Assembly (NCBI GenBank): GCA_040878185.1
Contig: JBBDMS010000040.1
Coordinates: forward strand, 22,728 to 86,727
DNA from: JAWXBK01 sp040878185
Lineage (GTDB): Bacteria > Pseudomonadota > Alphaproteobacteria > Dongiales > Dongiaceae
Direction: 5' to 3'
Length of the DNA: 64,000 nt
Positions 1 to 9,285 of the stretch are shown here, piece by piece (the stretch's first letter is position 1; each line of letters opens with the position of its first letter). The translations under genes were made by a program, and so were the position numbers. The notes under the pieces are model-generated. The model did no database searches. It was not told the origin of the DNA and was given only the letters and a program-made list of their open reading frames with translations.

Positions 1-1786
1 CGCGCGCGCGGGGACCGCTGATCGAGAAGCCGCATAATGCTTCGGTGACGTCGACGATCTCGACGTTGCGGCCGGGCAGCAGACCGGACTGCAGCGACGC
101 GAACAGGCGCCGATAATATTCCTCGGCGCTGCCCGACCCGACGAGCAGGAAGCGCTCGCTCTCGAGGCGCGTGACGGTCAAATCGCCGGCGACGCGGCCG
201 GTTCGCGTCAGGACCGGACAGAGCACCGTGCGGCCGGGACGCGACGGCAGCTTGTTCGCAACCAGATTGTCCAGCCATTCGGCCGCATGCGGCCCGGCAA
301 TCTCGAACTTGGAATAGGTCGACGTCTCCCAGATACCGACCGCTTCGCGCACCGCGCGGCATTCCTCGTCGACGAAGGGAAATGCATTCGAGCGACGGAA
401 CGATGGTGTTTCGACGCTGTTCTCGCCCTTGTTGCCGTACCAGAGCGGATACTCGCGCCCAAAGGCCATGCCGAACACCGCGCCCTCCGCCTTGAGCGCC
501 GGATAGACCGGCGTCGGCTTGCCCGGCCGCGCGGCGGGCAGCTCCTCATTCGGAAAGGTCAGCATGAAGCGGCGGCGGTAATTCTCTTCGGTCTTCGACA
601 GCAGATATTTGTTCGTGACGAACTCGCCGAAGCGCGCCACATCCATCGCGAACACGTCCATGCCCGGCTCGCCGTCGACGATCCAGTTGGCGACCGCGAG
701 GCCGACGCCGCCACCCTGGCTGAATCCGGCCATCACGCCGCAGGCACAGAAATAATTCGTGAGCCCGCGCACCGGGCCGATGATCGGATTGCCGTCGGGC
801 GCGAACACCATCCCGCCATTGACGACGCGCTTGATGCCGCCATTCTTGAGCAACGGAAAGCGCTCCATCGCGATCGCCATCAGATCGGCGATGCGGTCGA
901 GATCGGGCGGCAGCAATTCATGCCCGAAATCGGCCGGCGTACCGTCGACCGCCCAATGCCGCGCATCCTGCTCGTAGGTGCCGATGAGAAAACTGCGCCG
1001 CTCCTGGCGGGAATAGCTCTCGCCCTCGAAATCGATCGCCATCGGCAGCTCGCGGTCGAGCGCCTCGATCTCCGGCAGATCGTTGGTGAGCAGATATTGA
1101 TGTTCCATCGGCACGATCGGCAGTTCGATGCCGGCCATGCGGCCGATTTCGCGCGCCCAGAGGCCGCCGGCATTGACGACATACTCGGCCTCGACCGTGC
1201 CCTGCTCGGTCACCACGCGCCAGCCGCCATCGGCCTTCTGATGCAGCTCTTTGACCGGATTGCGCAGCACGACGCTGGCGCCGCGCTTCTGCGCTGCCTT
1301 GGCATAGGCGTTGGTCACGCCGTTGGGATCGACATGCCCGTCATTCGGATCGAACAAGGCGGTGCGGAAATGACTGAGATCGACCAGCGGATGGATTTTC
1401 GCGACCTCGTCGAGCGGCATGAAATCGAGATCGAGACCAAGATAATGCGCCTTCGCGCGCTCGGCCTTGAAGAAATCGCCCCGCGCCTCGGTCGCCGCGA
1501 GATAGAGGCAGCCGACGCGATGAATGCCGCAGCTCTGGCCCGATTCGCGCTCGATCTCGTCATAGATCTTGATCGTATAGGATTGCAGGAACGACATGTT
1601 CACATCGCCGTTCAGCGTGTGCATGCCGCCGGCCGCGTGCCAGGTCGAGCCCGAGGTGAGTTCGGAGCGCTCGATCAGCATGACGTCCTGCCAGCCGCGC
1701 CGGGCGAGATGGTAGAGCACCGAGGCGCCGACCACGCCGCCCCCGATCACCACGACGCGCGCCTGTGTCGGCATAGCGCTCTGCAT
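1..1786 (-). CDS. Dimethylglycine/sarcosine dehydrogenase-like FAD enzyme (3' end outside window)
   Basis: Reading from 1786 toward 1 there is an open frame of about 595 codons with no stop before the window edge, so the C-terminus is missing. The N-terminus has a Rossmann FAD motif (GGGVVG, residues 15-20) and the segment GSTWHAAG with His50, which matches the histidine that carries covalent FAD in dimethylglycine and sarcosine dehydrogenases. The order seen is DAO-type oxidoreductase, central linker domain, then the start of a GcvT-like folate-binding domain. Members normally run to about 800 residues. The expected reaction is oxidative N-demethylation with transfer of the C1 unit to tetrahydrofolate. 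The start is supported by GAGAGGA about 9 bases upstream. It is downstream of the agmatinase-like gene on the same strand, 141 bases away, and may be the last gene of that operon. The exact N-methyl substrate is not decidable. Confidence 0.9.
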   Translation of the reverse strand, partial: MQSAMPTQARVVVIGGGVVGASVLYHLARRGWQDVMLIERSELTSGSTWHAAGGMHTLNGDVNMSFLQSYTIKIYDEIERESGQSCGIHRVGCLYLAATEARGDFFKAERAKAHYLGLDLDFMPLDEVAKIHPLVDLSHFRTALFDPNDGHVDPNGVTNAYAKAAQKRGASVVLRNPVKELHQKADGGWRVVTEQGTVEAEYVVNAGGLWAREIGRMAGIELPIVPMEHQYLLTNDLPEIEALDRELPMAIDFEGESYSRQERRSFLIGTYEQDARHWAVDGTPADFGHELLPPDLDRIADLMAIAMERFPLLKNGGIKRVVNGGMVFAPDGNPIIGPVRGLTNYFCACGVMAGFSQGGGVGLAVANWIVDGEPGMDVFAMDVARFGEFVTNKYLLSKTEENYRRRFMLTFPNEELPAARPGKPTPVYPALKAEGAVFGMAFGREYPLWYGNKGENSVETPSFRRSNAFPFVDEECRAVREAVGIWETSTYSKFEIAGPHAAEWLDNLVANKLPSRPGRTVLCPVLTRTGRVAGDLTVTRLESERFLLVGSGSAEEYYRRLFASLQSGLLPGRNVEIVDVTEALCGFSISGPRAR

Positions 1787-1927
1787 ATCGATCCGTCCTC
1801 TCGCTGCCGATCACCGGGCTGGTCCGATGCCGCACATGGGGGCCCGCGCGGGCGGCATCCTAGCGGTCAAACCGGGCGCCAGAAAGACGCGCCCGACGGC
1901 GCGAATCCGGAGGTCAGCCCAGGGCGC

Positions 1928-2878
1928 TCAAGCGGCGGACCGGTTGCGCCGGCCGCGCGCGATCAGGGCCATGGATTCCAGCATGATCTGGGCCGCCAGG
2001 AATGCGGTCTGACCGTTGACGTCATGGGGCGGGCTCACCGTGTTGACGTCGATCGCCACGATCCGGAGCCCCGAGAGCGCACGGAGCAGCTCGATCCCTT
2101 CCCGCGCGCTCGCCCCGCCCCAGGTCGGCGTGCAGACCCCGGGAGCCACCGAGGGATCGAAGAAATCCATGTCGAAGCAGAGATAGACCGGCCGGCCGGC
2201 AAGCCGCTCCTTGATATGCGCGATCACGTCCGCCGCGCCACGGCGAAAGAACTCGCGCGCATCGATCAGCTCATAGCCGTGACCTGTTGTTTGCCCGGCG
2301 ATGCGCTCGATATCGACGGGTCCACGGCAGCCCACATGGATCGACCGCGATATGTCGACGATGCCTTCCTCCGCCGCGCGGGTGAATGTCGTTGCGTTGT
2401 TGTAGGTATCGTCGCCCGTGCCCGCATAGGTATCGGTATGGGCATCGAAATGAAGCACGCAGAGCCCGTCATGCAGGCGATGCAGCGCGCGCAGCTGGGG
2501 CAGCGTGACGGCGCCGTCGCCGCCCATCGTCACCGGCACGACGCCGGCCGCCGCGATGCGATGGACCGCAGCCTCGATATTGGCGAATGAACTCTCGATC
2601 ACGCCGGACGTCACGCGAACGTCGCCGCAATCCACGACCCCGAGCTCGGCGAGCGGATCGAGCCCGGCATCGTCGAGCAGCTCGCGCACCAGCGGCGATT
2701 GCTGGCGGATCGCCGTCGGACCGTAGCGCGCGCCGATCCGCGTCGGATGCCGCCCGCAATCGAACGGCACGCCCAGAACCGCCGCCTTGGCATCGGTGAG
2801 ATCGTGCGAGTAAGGCACGCCCATATAGGTCGCGGGGCCGGTGAAGAGCGCCGGATCGAAAATATCGCGGCCGGTCAT
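1928..2878 (-). CDS. Agmatinase/ureohydrolase family protein with altered first metal motif
   Basis: 316-residue protein of the arginase/agmatinase fold, a family of di-metal enzymes that hydrolyse guanidino compounds to urea and an amine. Visible motifs are HFDAHTD (143-149) and DMDFFDP (236-242) followed by APG, the usual metal-ligand Asp/His sets. The first motif, normally GGDH, reads GGDG (119-122), so the usual His ligand is missing. This could mean a mono-metal or different-metal subfamily, or a different substrate, so agmatine is not claimed. The ATG overlaps the stop of the upstream GT2 gene (ATGA), indicating translational coupling. Linkage to a possible N-methyl-glycine dehydrogenase downstream suggests nitrogen or amine metabolism rather than glycan work. 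Confidence 0.85.
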   Translation of the reverse strand: MTGRDIFDPALFTGPATYMGVPYSHDLTDAKAAVLGVPFDCGRHPTRIGARYGPTAIRQQSPLVRELLDDAGLDPLAELGVVDCGDVRVTSGVIESSFANIEAAVHRIAAAGVVPVTMGGDGAVTLPQLRALHRLHDGLCVLHFDAHTDTYAGTGDDTYNNATTFTRAAEEGIVDISRSIHVGCRGPVDIERIAGQTTGHGYELIDAREFFRRGAADVIAHIKERLAGRPVYLCFDMDFFDPSVAPGVCTPTWGGASAREGIELLRALSGLRIVAIDVNTVSPPHDVNGQTAFLAAQIMLESMALIARGRRNRSAA

Positions 2879-3915
2879 GGCATCGATCGCCCGACTTTGT
2901 CGCGCTCGATCTCGGCCGGCAAGGCCACGGGCTGAGCCGCCGGCAGATCCCGCGCGCCGTTCTGCTCGATCCGGGTGAGCTGCAGTTCGAGCGCGCGCAC
3001 CTTGGCCAATGTCGCTTCGAGGAGCTGCCGGTTGAAACCGATCAGGTCGGCGACCAGGCCGATCAGGAAGACCAGCACCGCGATCACCACCAGCACGCCG
3101 CCAAGGATCAGCGACTGGACGTGGCCGCCGCCCTCGCCGATCGCATAGAACCAGAGAAAGCGCAGGATCGGGATAAGACCGATCAGCAGCAGCACGGCGC
3201 CCGCAAGCGCGAACACTTTCAGCGGCTGGTACATCGCGTAGATGCGCAGCATCGTCGCCAGCGAGCGCTGCAGGAAACCGGGAATGGTCTTGAACAGTCG
3301 CGATTCGCGGGTCACGGCCCGGGTGCGGACCGGCACCGAGACGACTGCCATGCGCTTGCGCCCGGCCTGGATCAGCATTTCTATCGTGTAGCTGAAGCCC
3401 GACACGATATTGAGGCGCAGCGCGGCCTCGCGCGATATCGCGCGAAAGCCCGAGACCGCATCGGGCACGTCGGTGCGCGAGAGCAGGCGCACGATGCGGC
3501 TGCCCAGCGACTGGAGCAGCTTCTTGCTGCGCGAGAAATGTGCGACCGTCGATGTCTGCCGGTCGCCGACGACGATGTCGGCGCGGCCCTCGAGGATCGG
3601 TTTTACCAGCAGCGCGATATCGGCGCCCTCATATTGATTGTCGCCGTCGGTGTTGACGACGATATCGGCACCGCACTTGAGACAGGCATCGAGGCCGGTC
3701 GCGAAGCTCGCCGCCAAGCCGCGATTGCGCGAATGGCGCACGACATGATCGGCGCCATGCGCGCGCGCGATATCGGATGTGCCGTCGCCCGAGCCGTCGT
3801 CGATCACCAGGATCTCGATGCGATCGATACCGGCGATACGGCGGGGAATGGCGGCGATCGTCGCGGGCAGCGATTCCGCCTCGTTGAAGCAGGGAATCTG
3901 GACGATCAGTTTCAA
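2875..3915 (-). CDS. GT2 glycosyltransferase with two C-terminal membrane helices (GtrB/DPMS-like)
   Basis: 346 residues. The N-terminal 220 residues are a GT-A family 2 domain: PCFNEAESLPA near the start, VIDDGSGDGT (37-46), and the DxD motif in NTDGDNQ (88-94). Two hydrophobic segments follow (about 232-257 and 267-294), then a short charged tail. This is the architecture of polyprenyl-phosphate hexose synthases such as GtrB and dolichol-phosphate-mannose synthase, which load a sugar from a nucleotide donor onto the lipid carrier. That fits the adjacent upstream gene, a GT-C enzyme that would use a lipid-linked sugar; the two are 24 bases apart. It shares its stop with the start of the downstream agmatinase-like gene. 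The sugar is unknown. Confidence 0.88.
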   Translation of the reverse strand: MKLIVQIPCFNEAESLPATIAAIPRRIAGIDRIEILVIDDGSGDGTSDIARAHGADHVVRHSRNRGLAASFATGLDACLKCGADIVVNTDGDNQYEGADIALLVKPILEGRADIVVGDRQTSTVAHFSRSKKLLQSLGSRIVRLLSRTDVPDAVSGFRAISREAALRLNIVSGFSYTIEMLIQAGRKRMAVVSVPVRTRAVTRESRLFKTIPGFLQRSLATMLRIYAMYQPLKVFALAGAVLLLIGLIPILRFLWFYAIGEGGGHVQSLILGGVLVVIAVLVFLIGLVADLIGFNRQLLEATLAKVRALELQLTRIEQNGARDLPAAQPVALPAEIERDKVGRSMP

Positions 3916-3939
3916 ATCCCGCCCCCGATCCGCGCCGCT

Positions 3940-5790
3940 TTATGGCGCGACGTCGAAAAACTCCAAGAGGCCGACCGGCGCTGCGTCGGGCGCCGGACCG
4001 AGATCGGCCCAGCGGAGGACCACATTGCCCGGCGCTGCCGCCAGTTCATGGGGCCCTGTTTCAAGCCGCATTACAGCACCCGGCTGCAGCGGCGCCCCGT
4101 CGATCCTGACCGGCCCCCCGGCCCCGATGCGGTATTCGCCCGCAACGACGATGTCGAAGTCGACGCTCCCGCCCGATTCCGGGATCGTCACGGTCTGACC
4201 CACGACGAAGATCATACCCCAATACTGCAAATAATGCGCGGCGAGAAAGGCCGCATCCTCCGGCAGCAGCAGCCGATCCTCGACGATCGAGATTGCGGGA
4301 ACCAGGGCGCCGTAGAGCGACGGCGAATCGGCGAGCAGCAGCGGCGGCTGCATCGCGGCGACCAGTTCGGGATAAACCGGCCCACCGGCTTCGCGATAGC
4401 GATCAACGCCCCAACCGCTATGGAAAAAGCCAACGCGCGGGAAGCGCGCGACGACCCCGTAACCGTCAAGATAGAGAACGGGTTCGGCGAAAACCTGATG
4501 AACGGCGGCAATGACGGTCCGCTGCGGTGCGATCCTGTCGGGCAGTGCCGTGACGATGTTGCGCGCCAGCAGAACGCAAGGGCCAAGCACAACGATTGCC
4601 AGCAGCGTCCGCGTGACGAAATTTCCGCGCGCGCGGACCATGCGCCACAGATGCTCGTAGGCGAAGCCCGCGAGGATTGCAGCCGGCGGCAGGATGAAAA
4701 CGAAATTGTAATCGAAGGCGTTGCGGTAGAAGAACGGGGTGACGACCGGGAAAGCGAGTGCCAGCGCGAGCCAGCCAGTCGGGCGTTCGCGCGGCTCCGT
4801 GCCGGCGGTACGCGTCTGCTGCCAGGCGAGCCACGCCCCGCAACTGGTCAGAATCCAGAACGGCGGATTGCCGATCAGGCTCAGCAGCAGGACACGCCAG
4901 CGCGCCAGCAGCCCGTCCTCGATAAACATCTTCGATCCGGCGCCGTGCAGGAAATTCACGATCGTGTCGAACGCACCGCTGCCGCCAGCGGTCGGCGCGG
5001 CATCGGCAACAGCCGACGTCAGCAACGCACCGTGCAGCGTGAAGAGTGCGGCGAAGGCGATCGCGAAGGGAACGCCGAACGCGAGCGCCAGCCGCAGGCG
5101 CACCGGCCAGCGCGGCGCGAGGCAGAGCAACGCCAGACCGATCGTGACCAGATAGAAGACGGATTTGACCGTGACCATCAGGGCAATCGCCATGACGATA
5201 CCGGCGAGCGCGGCACCGGCAACCGTGATGCGCCCCGCGCCCGGTCCTGTCACATCGCCCGCGCGTGGTAATGGGCGCAACAGCAGGAACAAAGCGATGA
5301 GGCAGAGCAAAGTCGCGAGCGGATCGGTGCGGAAGCTGGCAGCGTGCAGCGTCACGCTGTCGACCGACAAATAGGCCAGCAGCCCGAACAACGCGGCGCG
5401 GCGCGAGAGGAAGCGCCGCGCGATCGCATAAATCAGCATCGCGCTGCCGCAGGCGAGCGTCGCCATGACCAGGCGTCCGGCGACGATCTCGTCGATCTCG
5501 ATCGCGCGCGACCCGGGCAGCCAGGCGAAAAGGTGGACATGCAGCGTCTGCAGCCGAGCCGTCAGCCCGCCGCGCGCATACTCGTAGGCGAACGAGAGGA
5601 AATGAAACTCGTCCCAGTTGATGTTGATGCGGAAGACGAGAAGAAACTGCACGCCCAGTGTGAGCAGGATCGCGGCGAGGAAGAGGCGGGCGGACCAAAC
5701 GAAGAGCCCCGAACCGCGAACCGGCCACGTCGCAGCCGAATCACTGGCCCTCTCTGCCAGTTGGGGCCCCGCCGGATCGTCCCGCCTCAT
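3940..5790 (-). CDS. Multi-pass GT-C membrane glycosyltransferase (GT39/ArnT-like)
   Basis: 616-residue polytopic protein with about ten or more hydrophobic segments and a soluble C-terminal region. After the first helix comes NWDEFHF (58-64), whose Asp-Glu pair in the first periplasmic loop is typical of GT-C enzymes that take sugar from a polyprenyl-phosphate carrier. Together with the GT2 gene 24 bases downstream it would form a lipid-linked-sugar synthesis and transfer pair acting on a periplasmic acceptor. The frame is open upstream to a TTG at 5862. I chose ATG 5790 because GAAGGAG lies about 14 bases before it and because the first helix then starts near residue 30. It heads the minus-strand operon and is divergent from the methyltransferase gene at 5979. 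Acceptor and sugar are not inferable. Confidence 0.82.
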   Translation of the reverse strand: MRRDDPAGPQLAERASDSAATWPVRGSGLFVWSARLFLAAILLTLGVQFLLVFRININWDEFHFLSFAYEYARGGLTARLQTLHVHLFAWLPGSRAIEIDEIVAGRLVMATLACGSAMLIYAIARRFLSRRAALFGLLAYLSVDSVTLHAASFRTDPLATLLCLIALFLLLRPLPRAGDVTGPGAGRITVAGAALAGIVMAIALMVTVKSVFYLVTIGLALLCLAPRWPVRLRLALAFGVPFAIAFAALFTLHGALLTSAVADAAPTAGGSGAFDTIVNFLHGAGSKMFIEDGLLARWRVLLLSLIGNPPFWILTSCGAWLAWQQTRTAGTEPRERPTGWLALALAFPVVTPFFYRNAFDYNFVFILPPAAILAGFAYEHLWRMVRARGNFVTRTLLAIVVLGPCVLLARNIVTALPDRIAPQRTVIAAVHQVFAEPVLYLDGYGVVARFPRVGFFHSGWGVDRYREAGGPVYPELVAAMQPPLLLADSPSLYGALVPAISIVEDRLLLPEDAAFLAAHYLQYWGMIFVVGQTVTIPESGGSVDFDIVVAGEYRIGAGGPVRIDGAPLQPGAVMRLETGPHELAAAPGNVVLRWADLGPAPDAAPVGLLEFFDVAP

Positions 5791-5978
5791 CGCCACGGCC
5801 GGTTCTCCTTCAACCCGGTCGAGCCATAACAGCCGGGATGCGGAGGGGCAAGGGAGCGCCAATGGTGCGTTTTAGCCCTTTGGGCATGCAATTGAAGGCT
5901 GACACAAATCGATCGCCATGTACCGTTCTGTTAGTATTGGATACCTGAACAGTTGGCTCGGCGATTCTGGAGTCATGT

Positions 5979-6953
5979 ATGCGCGATACCCCTTGCAGGA
6001 CCTGCTTCCTTTGCGGCGGAACCGGCAGAATTCTGCATGAGGGGTTGCAGGATCGCTTATTCGGTGTTCCGGGAAAATGGAGCTTTCGTCTATGCGACAG
6101 TCCAGATTGCGGACTGGTCTGGCTCGATCCCAAGCCGTTGGAAAGCGACCTGCCAAACGCTTATGCGTCATATTACACCCATGGAAACGGCGAGGCAGCC
6201 ACCAACTCAGTGAGAAAGGGCAGCAGGCAACGACGCATCGTACGAAAGCTAGAGCAAATTTGGCTAGCTCTCCTCCTGCTCGGTTCAGCACGAAGACGAA
6301 TCGATACCATGTTTCTGGACGACATCGAGCCCGGACGAATGCTGGAGGTCGGTTGCGGCGACGGACGGTTGCTAGCCGGGATGCGAACCCGTGGGTGGGA
6401 TGTCGCAGGTCATGAAATCGATCCGAAAGCGGCAGATTTGGCCCGGCATGTATCCGGCGTCACCGTGTACTCCGGCGATCTCATCGAAATCGCGCTTCCT
6501 GCAGAATCGTACGATGCCATTGTTATGAATCATGTCATCGAGCATGCCTACGATCCGCCCGGTCTCGCGAAAGAATGCCATCGGCTACTAAAACCGGGCG
6601 GCCTGTTCATCGTCACCACGCCAAATGCCAATAGCTATGGGCACGAAAGATTCGGAGATGCTTGGATGTGTCTTGACCCACCACGGCACTTGCAAATCTT
6701 TTCGCCAAAGACACTCGAGCAACTTGCAACAGGCTCGGGTTTTCTCTGTTGCCGAACATGGACAACACCTGTTCGTGCCGGTGGATTGCTGGCAGCTAGC
6801 CTCGACATTGAACGAAAAGGTACTCATAAAATGAGGAAAATGGTCTCAACCCAGCAAATCGTTGCCGCCTTTCGGTATCAACTCGCGGCTAAGATTGCAT
6901 ATATTCAAAGCAAAGGTTCAGGTGAAGAAGTCGTGTTGCTAGCCAGAAGATGA
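5979..6953 (+). CDS. Class I SAM methyltransferase with N-terminal Cys cluster
   Basis: 324 residues. The N-terminus has a zinc-ribbon-like Cys pattern (C6, C9, C12 and C39, C44), as in methyltransferases found with sugar and lipid modification clusters. The SAM-binding motif I is LEVGCGDGRLL (122-132), with NHVIEH and LKPGG further on, giving a complete Methyltransf_11/23 fold. ATG is preceded by CTGGAG at a good distance. The stop overlaps the start of the next glycosyltransferase (ATGA), so the two are co-translated. The gene has visibly lower GC than its neighbours, as does the next one, suggesting recent transfer of a surface-polysaccharide segment. The substrate is probably a sugar or glycan but that is inference. 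Confidence 0.85.
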   Translation: MRDTPCRTCFLCGGTGRILHEGLQDRLFGVPGKWSFRLCDSPDCGLVWLDPKPLESDLPNAYASYYTHGNGEAATNSVRKGSRQRRIVRKLEQIWLALLLLGSARRRIDTMFLDDIEPGRMLEVGCGDGRLLAGMRTRGWDVAGHEIDPKAADLARHVSGVTVYSGDLIEIALPAESYDAIVMNHVIEHAYDPPGLAKECHRLLKPGGLFIVTTPNANSYGHERFGDAWMCLDPPRHLQIFSPKTLEQLATGSGFLCCRTWTTPVRAGGLLAASLDIERKGTHKMRKMVSTQQIVAAFRYQLAAKIAYIQSKGSGEEVVLLARR

Positions 6954-7903
6954 CTGCTCACAGTTCCCGCAAAGAGTCGAGCCAACTCAGTGCCGCTGCG
7001 TTGATCGTTACATACTATCCCGATGACGGATTGCCGCCACGAATCGACAAATTGTTGCAACAAGTGCGCCGGCTAGTGATTGTGGACAACGGTTCCAATG
7101 ACGACACTTTCGGTTACATCGATCAATATTCGCAGCATCAAGATGTAACGCTTTTACGGAACACCGCAAACTTAGGCATTGCGACCGCGCTGAATCAGGG
7201 AATGGAGTTGCTGGCCGGAGAGGGCTATGACTGGGTGCTTACGCTAGATCAGGACAGCGCCGTCAACAACGATTGCATCTCGGCGCTGACGACAACAGCC
7301 CAACAATATAGCGGATACAGCGATATTGCATTGATCGGCTCGATGCGGAAAGAAGCACGAAGTGACGATCGGCAGCATCGATGGCTAAGACCAAAGAAAG
7401 GGATTCCTTTTTTTGAAAGAGTGAAATGCCTTGAGATCGGACCAAATGGCGTGACGCTAGTTATCACTTCCGGAACACTTACCAATGTCTCTGTATTTCG
7501 AAAAATTGGGCCGTTCCGGGATGACTATTTCATCGATTTGGTAGATTTTGAGTATTGTCTTCGCGCACGAAAGGCGGGCTATCGGATACTAGTTAGCTGT
7601 CGAGCGGAGATACTTCACCATGCTGGCATGAAAGTTGTGGGGGCGACGTCTATATCTGCGATTTCACCCATGCATCATGAGCCCCTCCGAAAATACTATA
7701 TGTTCAGAAATGCTGTTCGGACGATCGGATCGTATGGCCGCCTGTTTCCTCATTGGCTGCTTTATCAGTTATCCGCAATGGGCGAGATTCTGATCGCCAT
7801 TGTTCTGTTTGAGGATCGGAAGATGGCAAAGCTCTGGGCTTGTGCATTGGGCGTATGGGATGGATTTCATGGCCGGGCTGGGCCAACGGACCGAGATTTT
7901 TGA
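6950..7903 (+). CDS. GT2 glycosyltransferase, rhamnosyltransferase-like
   Basis: 317-residue family 2 glycosyltransferase of the RfbF/WbbL-like group. ALIVTYYPDD and VDNGSNDDT form the nucleotide-sugar half. The DxD equivalent is LDQD (99-102), and YFIDLVDFEYCLRARKAGY is the acceptor-side signature common in rhamnosyltransferases. No membrane anchor is evident. It is coupled by an ATGA overlap to the methyltransferase and followed 83 bases later by a flippase, so it is best read as an O-antigen or exopolysaccharide assembly enzyme acting at the cytoplasmic face. Codon use and GC are lower than the window average. The donor sugar is not certain; rhamnose is inferred from family resemblance only. 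Confidence 0.85.
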   Translation: MTAHSSRKESSQLSAAALIVTYYPDDGLPPRIDKLLQQVRRLVIVDNGSNDDTFGYIDQYSQHQDVTLLRNTANLGIATALNQGMELLAGEGYDWVLTLDQDSAVNNDCISALTTTAQQYSGYSDIALIGSMRKEARSDDRQHRWLRPKKGIPFFERVKCLEIGPNGVTLVITSGTLTNVSVFRKIGPFRDDYFIDLVDFEYCLRARKAGYRILVSCRAEILHHAGMKVVGATSISAISPMHHEPLRKYYMFRNAVRTIGSYGRLFPHWLLYQLSAMGEILIAIVLFEDRKMAKLWACALGVWDGFHGRAGPTDRDF

Positions 7904-7986
7904 AGTATGCAAGCTTCACTTGGCGGTGATGTTGGCAGTAAATCACCTCGAGCTACCAATCTCCGCGGCAAATTGAGCTTCCTGCC

Positions 7987-9261
7987 ATGAGACTTCCCAG
8001 CATCCGCTCGGTCGTACGAAATTCCGCCTATCTCGTGAGCAGTCACGGCATCACGACGCTCCTGCATTTATTTTACATCGTCATTCTCGCGCGCCTGCTT
8101 GAGCCCGATCTGTACGGCCTGCTCAATTATGGGGTTTCCTGGTATCTCACGTTCATCGCACTGACTTATCTCGGTCTCGATGTGGTGCTCAGCCGAGAAA
8201 TCGGCCGGGCCCGTGACAACGCGCCTGCACTGGTCGGATCCACACTTGCGCTGCGCGGCGCCGCCGCACTGTTTGTTTCTTTCCTGTCTGTTTCGATCGC
8301 CCTGGTCGCGGAACCCGATTCGGGAGCGCTGGGTTTGATTCTCGTTCTTTCGATTGCACTCTTCAGCCGGGCGATATGGTTATGGTGCGGCTCGGTGTTC
8401 ACCGCATTCGAGAATACCCGCTACATTCTCTTTCTCGAACTCGGATTCCGCCCGATCGAGATACTATCCGTCTTCATCGTATTGTCGTTTATTGCGCCGA
8501 AGAGTGTCATCGCGATTGCCTGCGTTCATGCCGCCTTGTGGACACTGCAATCGGCCATTGCCGTAGTCATCATCACGAAGCGATTTACCACTCTGGACTT
8601 CACGCAGCTTGCCAGGCAATCGAAACGCCTTCTCGTCGAGGGGATTCCGGGTGCTCTGTACACGCTGACCGTCATCTGGTTCATGCAGTCGCCGACGGTG
8701 CTGTATCGACAGATTGTCGGAACCGGCGACTCGCTCGGCCATTTCGCCCTCGCGCTGCAGATCGTCGGATATCTGAACATCATTCCTTATCTAATCGGTT
8801 CGGTGTCGCTGCCGGTTCTGTCGCGATCGGCCACCCGCAATGACGGAAATACGCGCAGGGCCGCAATCGCCGTGCTGACCGCCATTCCGCTGATGGGAAT
8901 TGCGCTCGGCCTTCTCGGACTGTGGCTCGCGCCGCCGCTGACCGTCATGATGTTCGGCGAGGTCTATCGGCCAACCGGCACGATCCTGGGCGAAGCGGTC
9001 TGGCTTCTGATGCCCATCAGCCTTGCGATCGGTCTGCAGCAGGTCCTGTTTTCAGTCGGCCGGCGCCAATGGCCCGCCGCGATCGGAGCGCTGACCGGCA
9101 TCGCGGCAATGGCGGCGTCTTATGCACCGCTAACTGAAGCTTTCGCTTATCGCGGCGCATTGCTGGCGATCGGGCTGGGAATGACGATCTGGGCCTGCGG
9201 CGCGATTGTTGCCCTGATCAGAGGCGGATTGCTCAGCGCCCGCGATCAGGAGACCGCATGA
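7987..9261 (+). CDS. Wzx-like polysaccharide flippase (MATE/MOP superfamily)
   Basis: 424-residue integral membrane protein with about 12 predicted hydrophobic helices spread over the whole length and short polar loops. The start (SVVRNSAYLVSSHGITTLL) and the following VILARLLEPDLYGLLNYG are typical of polysaccharide_synt/MOP flippases such as Wzx and RfbX, which move lipid-linked oligosaccharide units across the inner membrane. It follows two glycan-modifying genes on the same strand. GC rises back toward the window average inside this gene, so the low-GC patch ends around its 5' end. It converges with the GT4 gene, with only 24 bases between the two stops. Confidence 0.85.
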   Translation: MRLPSIRSVVRNSAYLVSSHGITTLLHLFYIVILARLLEPDLYGLLNYGVSWYLTFIALTYLGLDVVLSREIGRARDNAPALVGSTLALRGAAALFVSFLSVSIALVAEPDSGALGLILVLSIALFSRAIWLWCGSVFTAFENTRYILFLELGFRPIEILSVFIVLSFIAPKSVIAIACVHAALWTLQSAIAVVIITKRFTTLDFTQLARQSKRLLVEGIPGALYTLTVIWFMQSPTVLYRQIVGTGDSLGHFALALQIVGYLNIIPYLIGSVSLPVLSRSATRNDGNTRRAAIAVLTAIPLMGIALGLLGLWLAPPLTVMMFGEVYRPTGTILGEAVWLLMPISLAIGLQQVLFSVGRRQWPAAIGALTGIAAMAASYAPLTEAFAYRGALLAIGLGMTIWACGAIVALIRGGLLSARDQETA

Positions 9262-9285
9262 CAGGCACCTTGAGACGCGCGCGCT

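Noticed and set aside
287..2590. Plus-strand open frame of 767 codons opposite the dehydrogenase and agmatinase genes
   Set aside because: No family features, His/Arg/Asp-rich composition typical of the antisense of a high-GC gene, and no ribosome site. The minus-strand proteins have clear motifs.
3121..5271. Plus-strand open frame of 716 codons opposite the two glycosyltransferase genes
   Set aside because: Same antisense shadow effect; Arg/Gln/Asp-rich low-complexity product and no homologous features.
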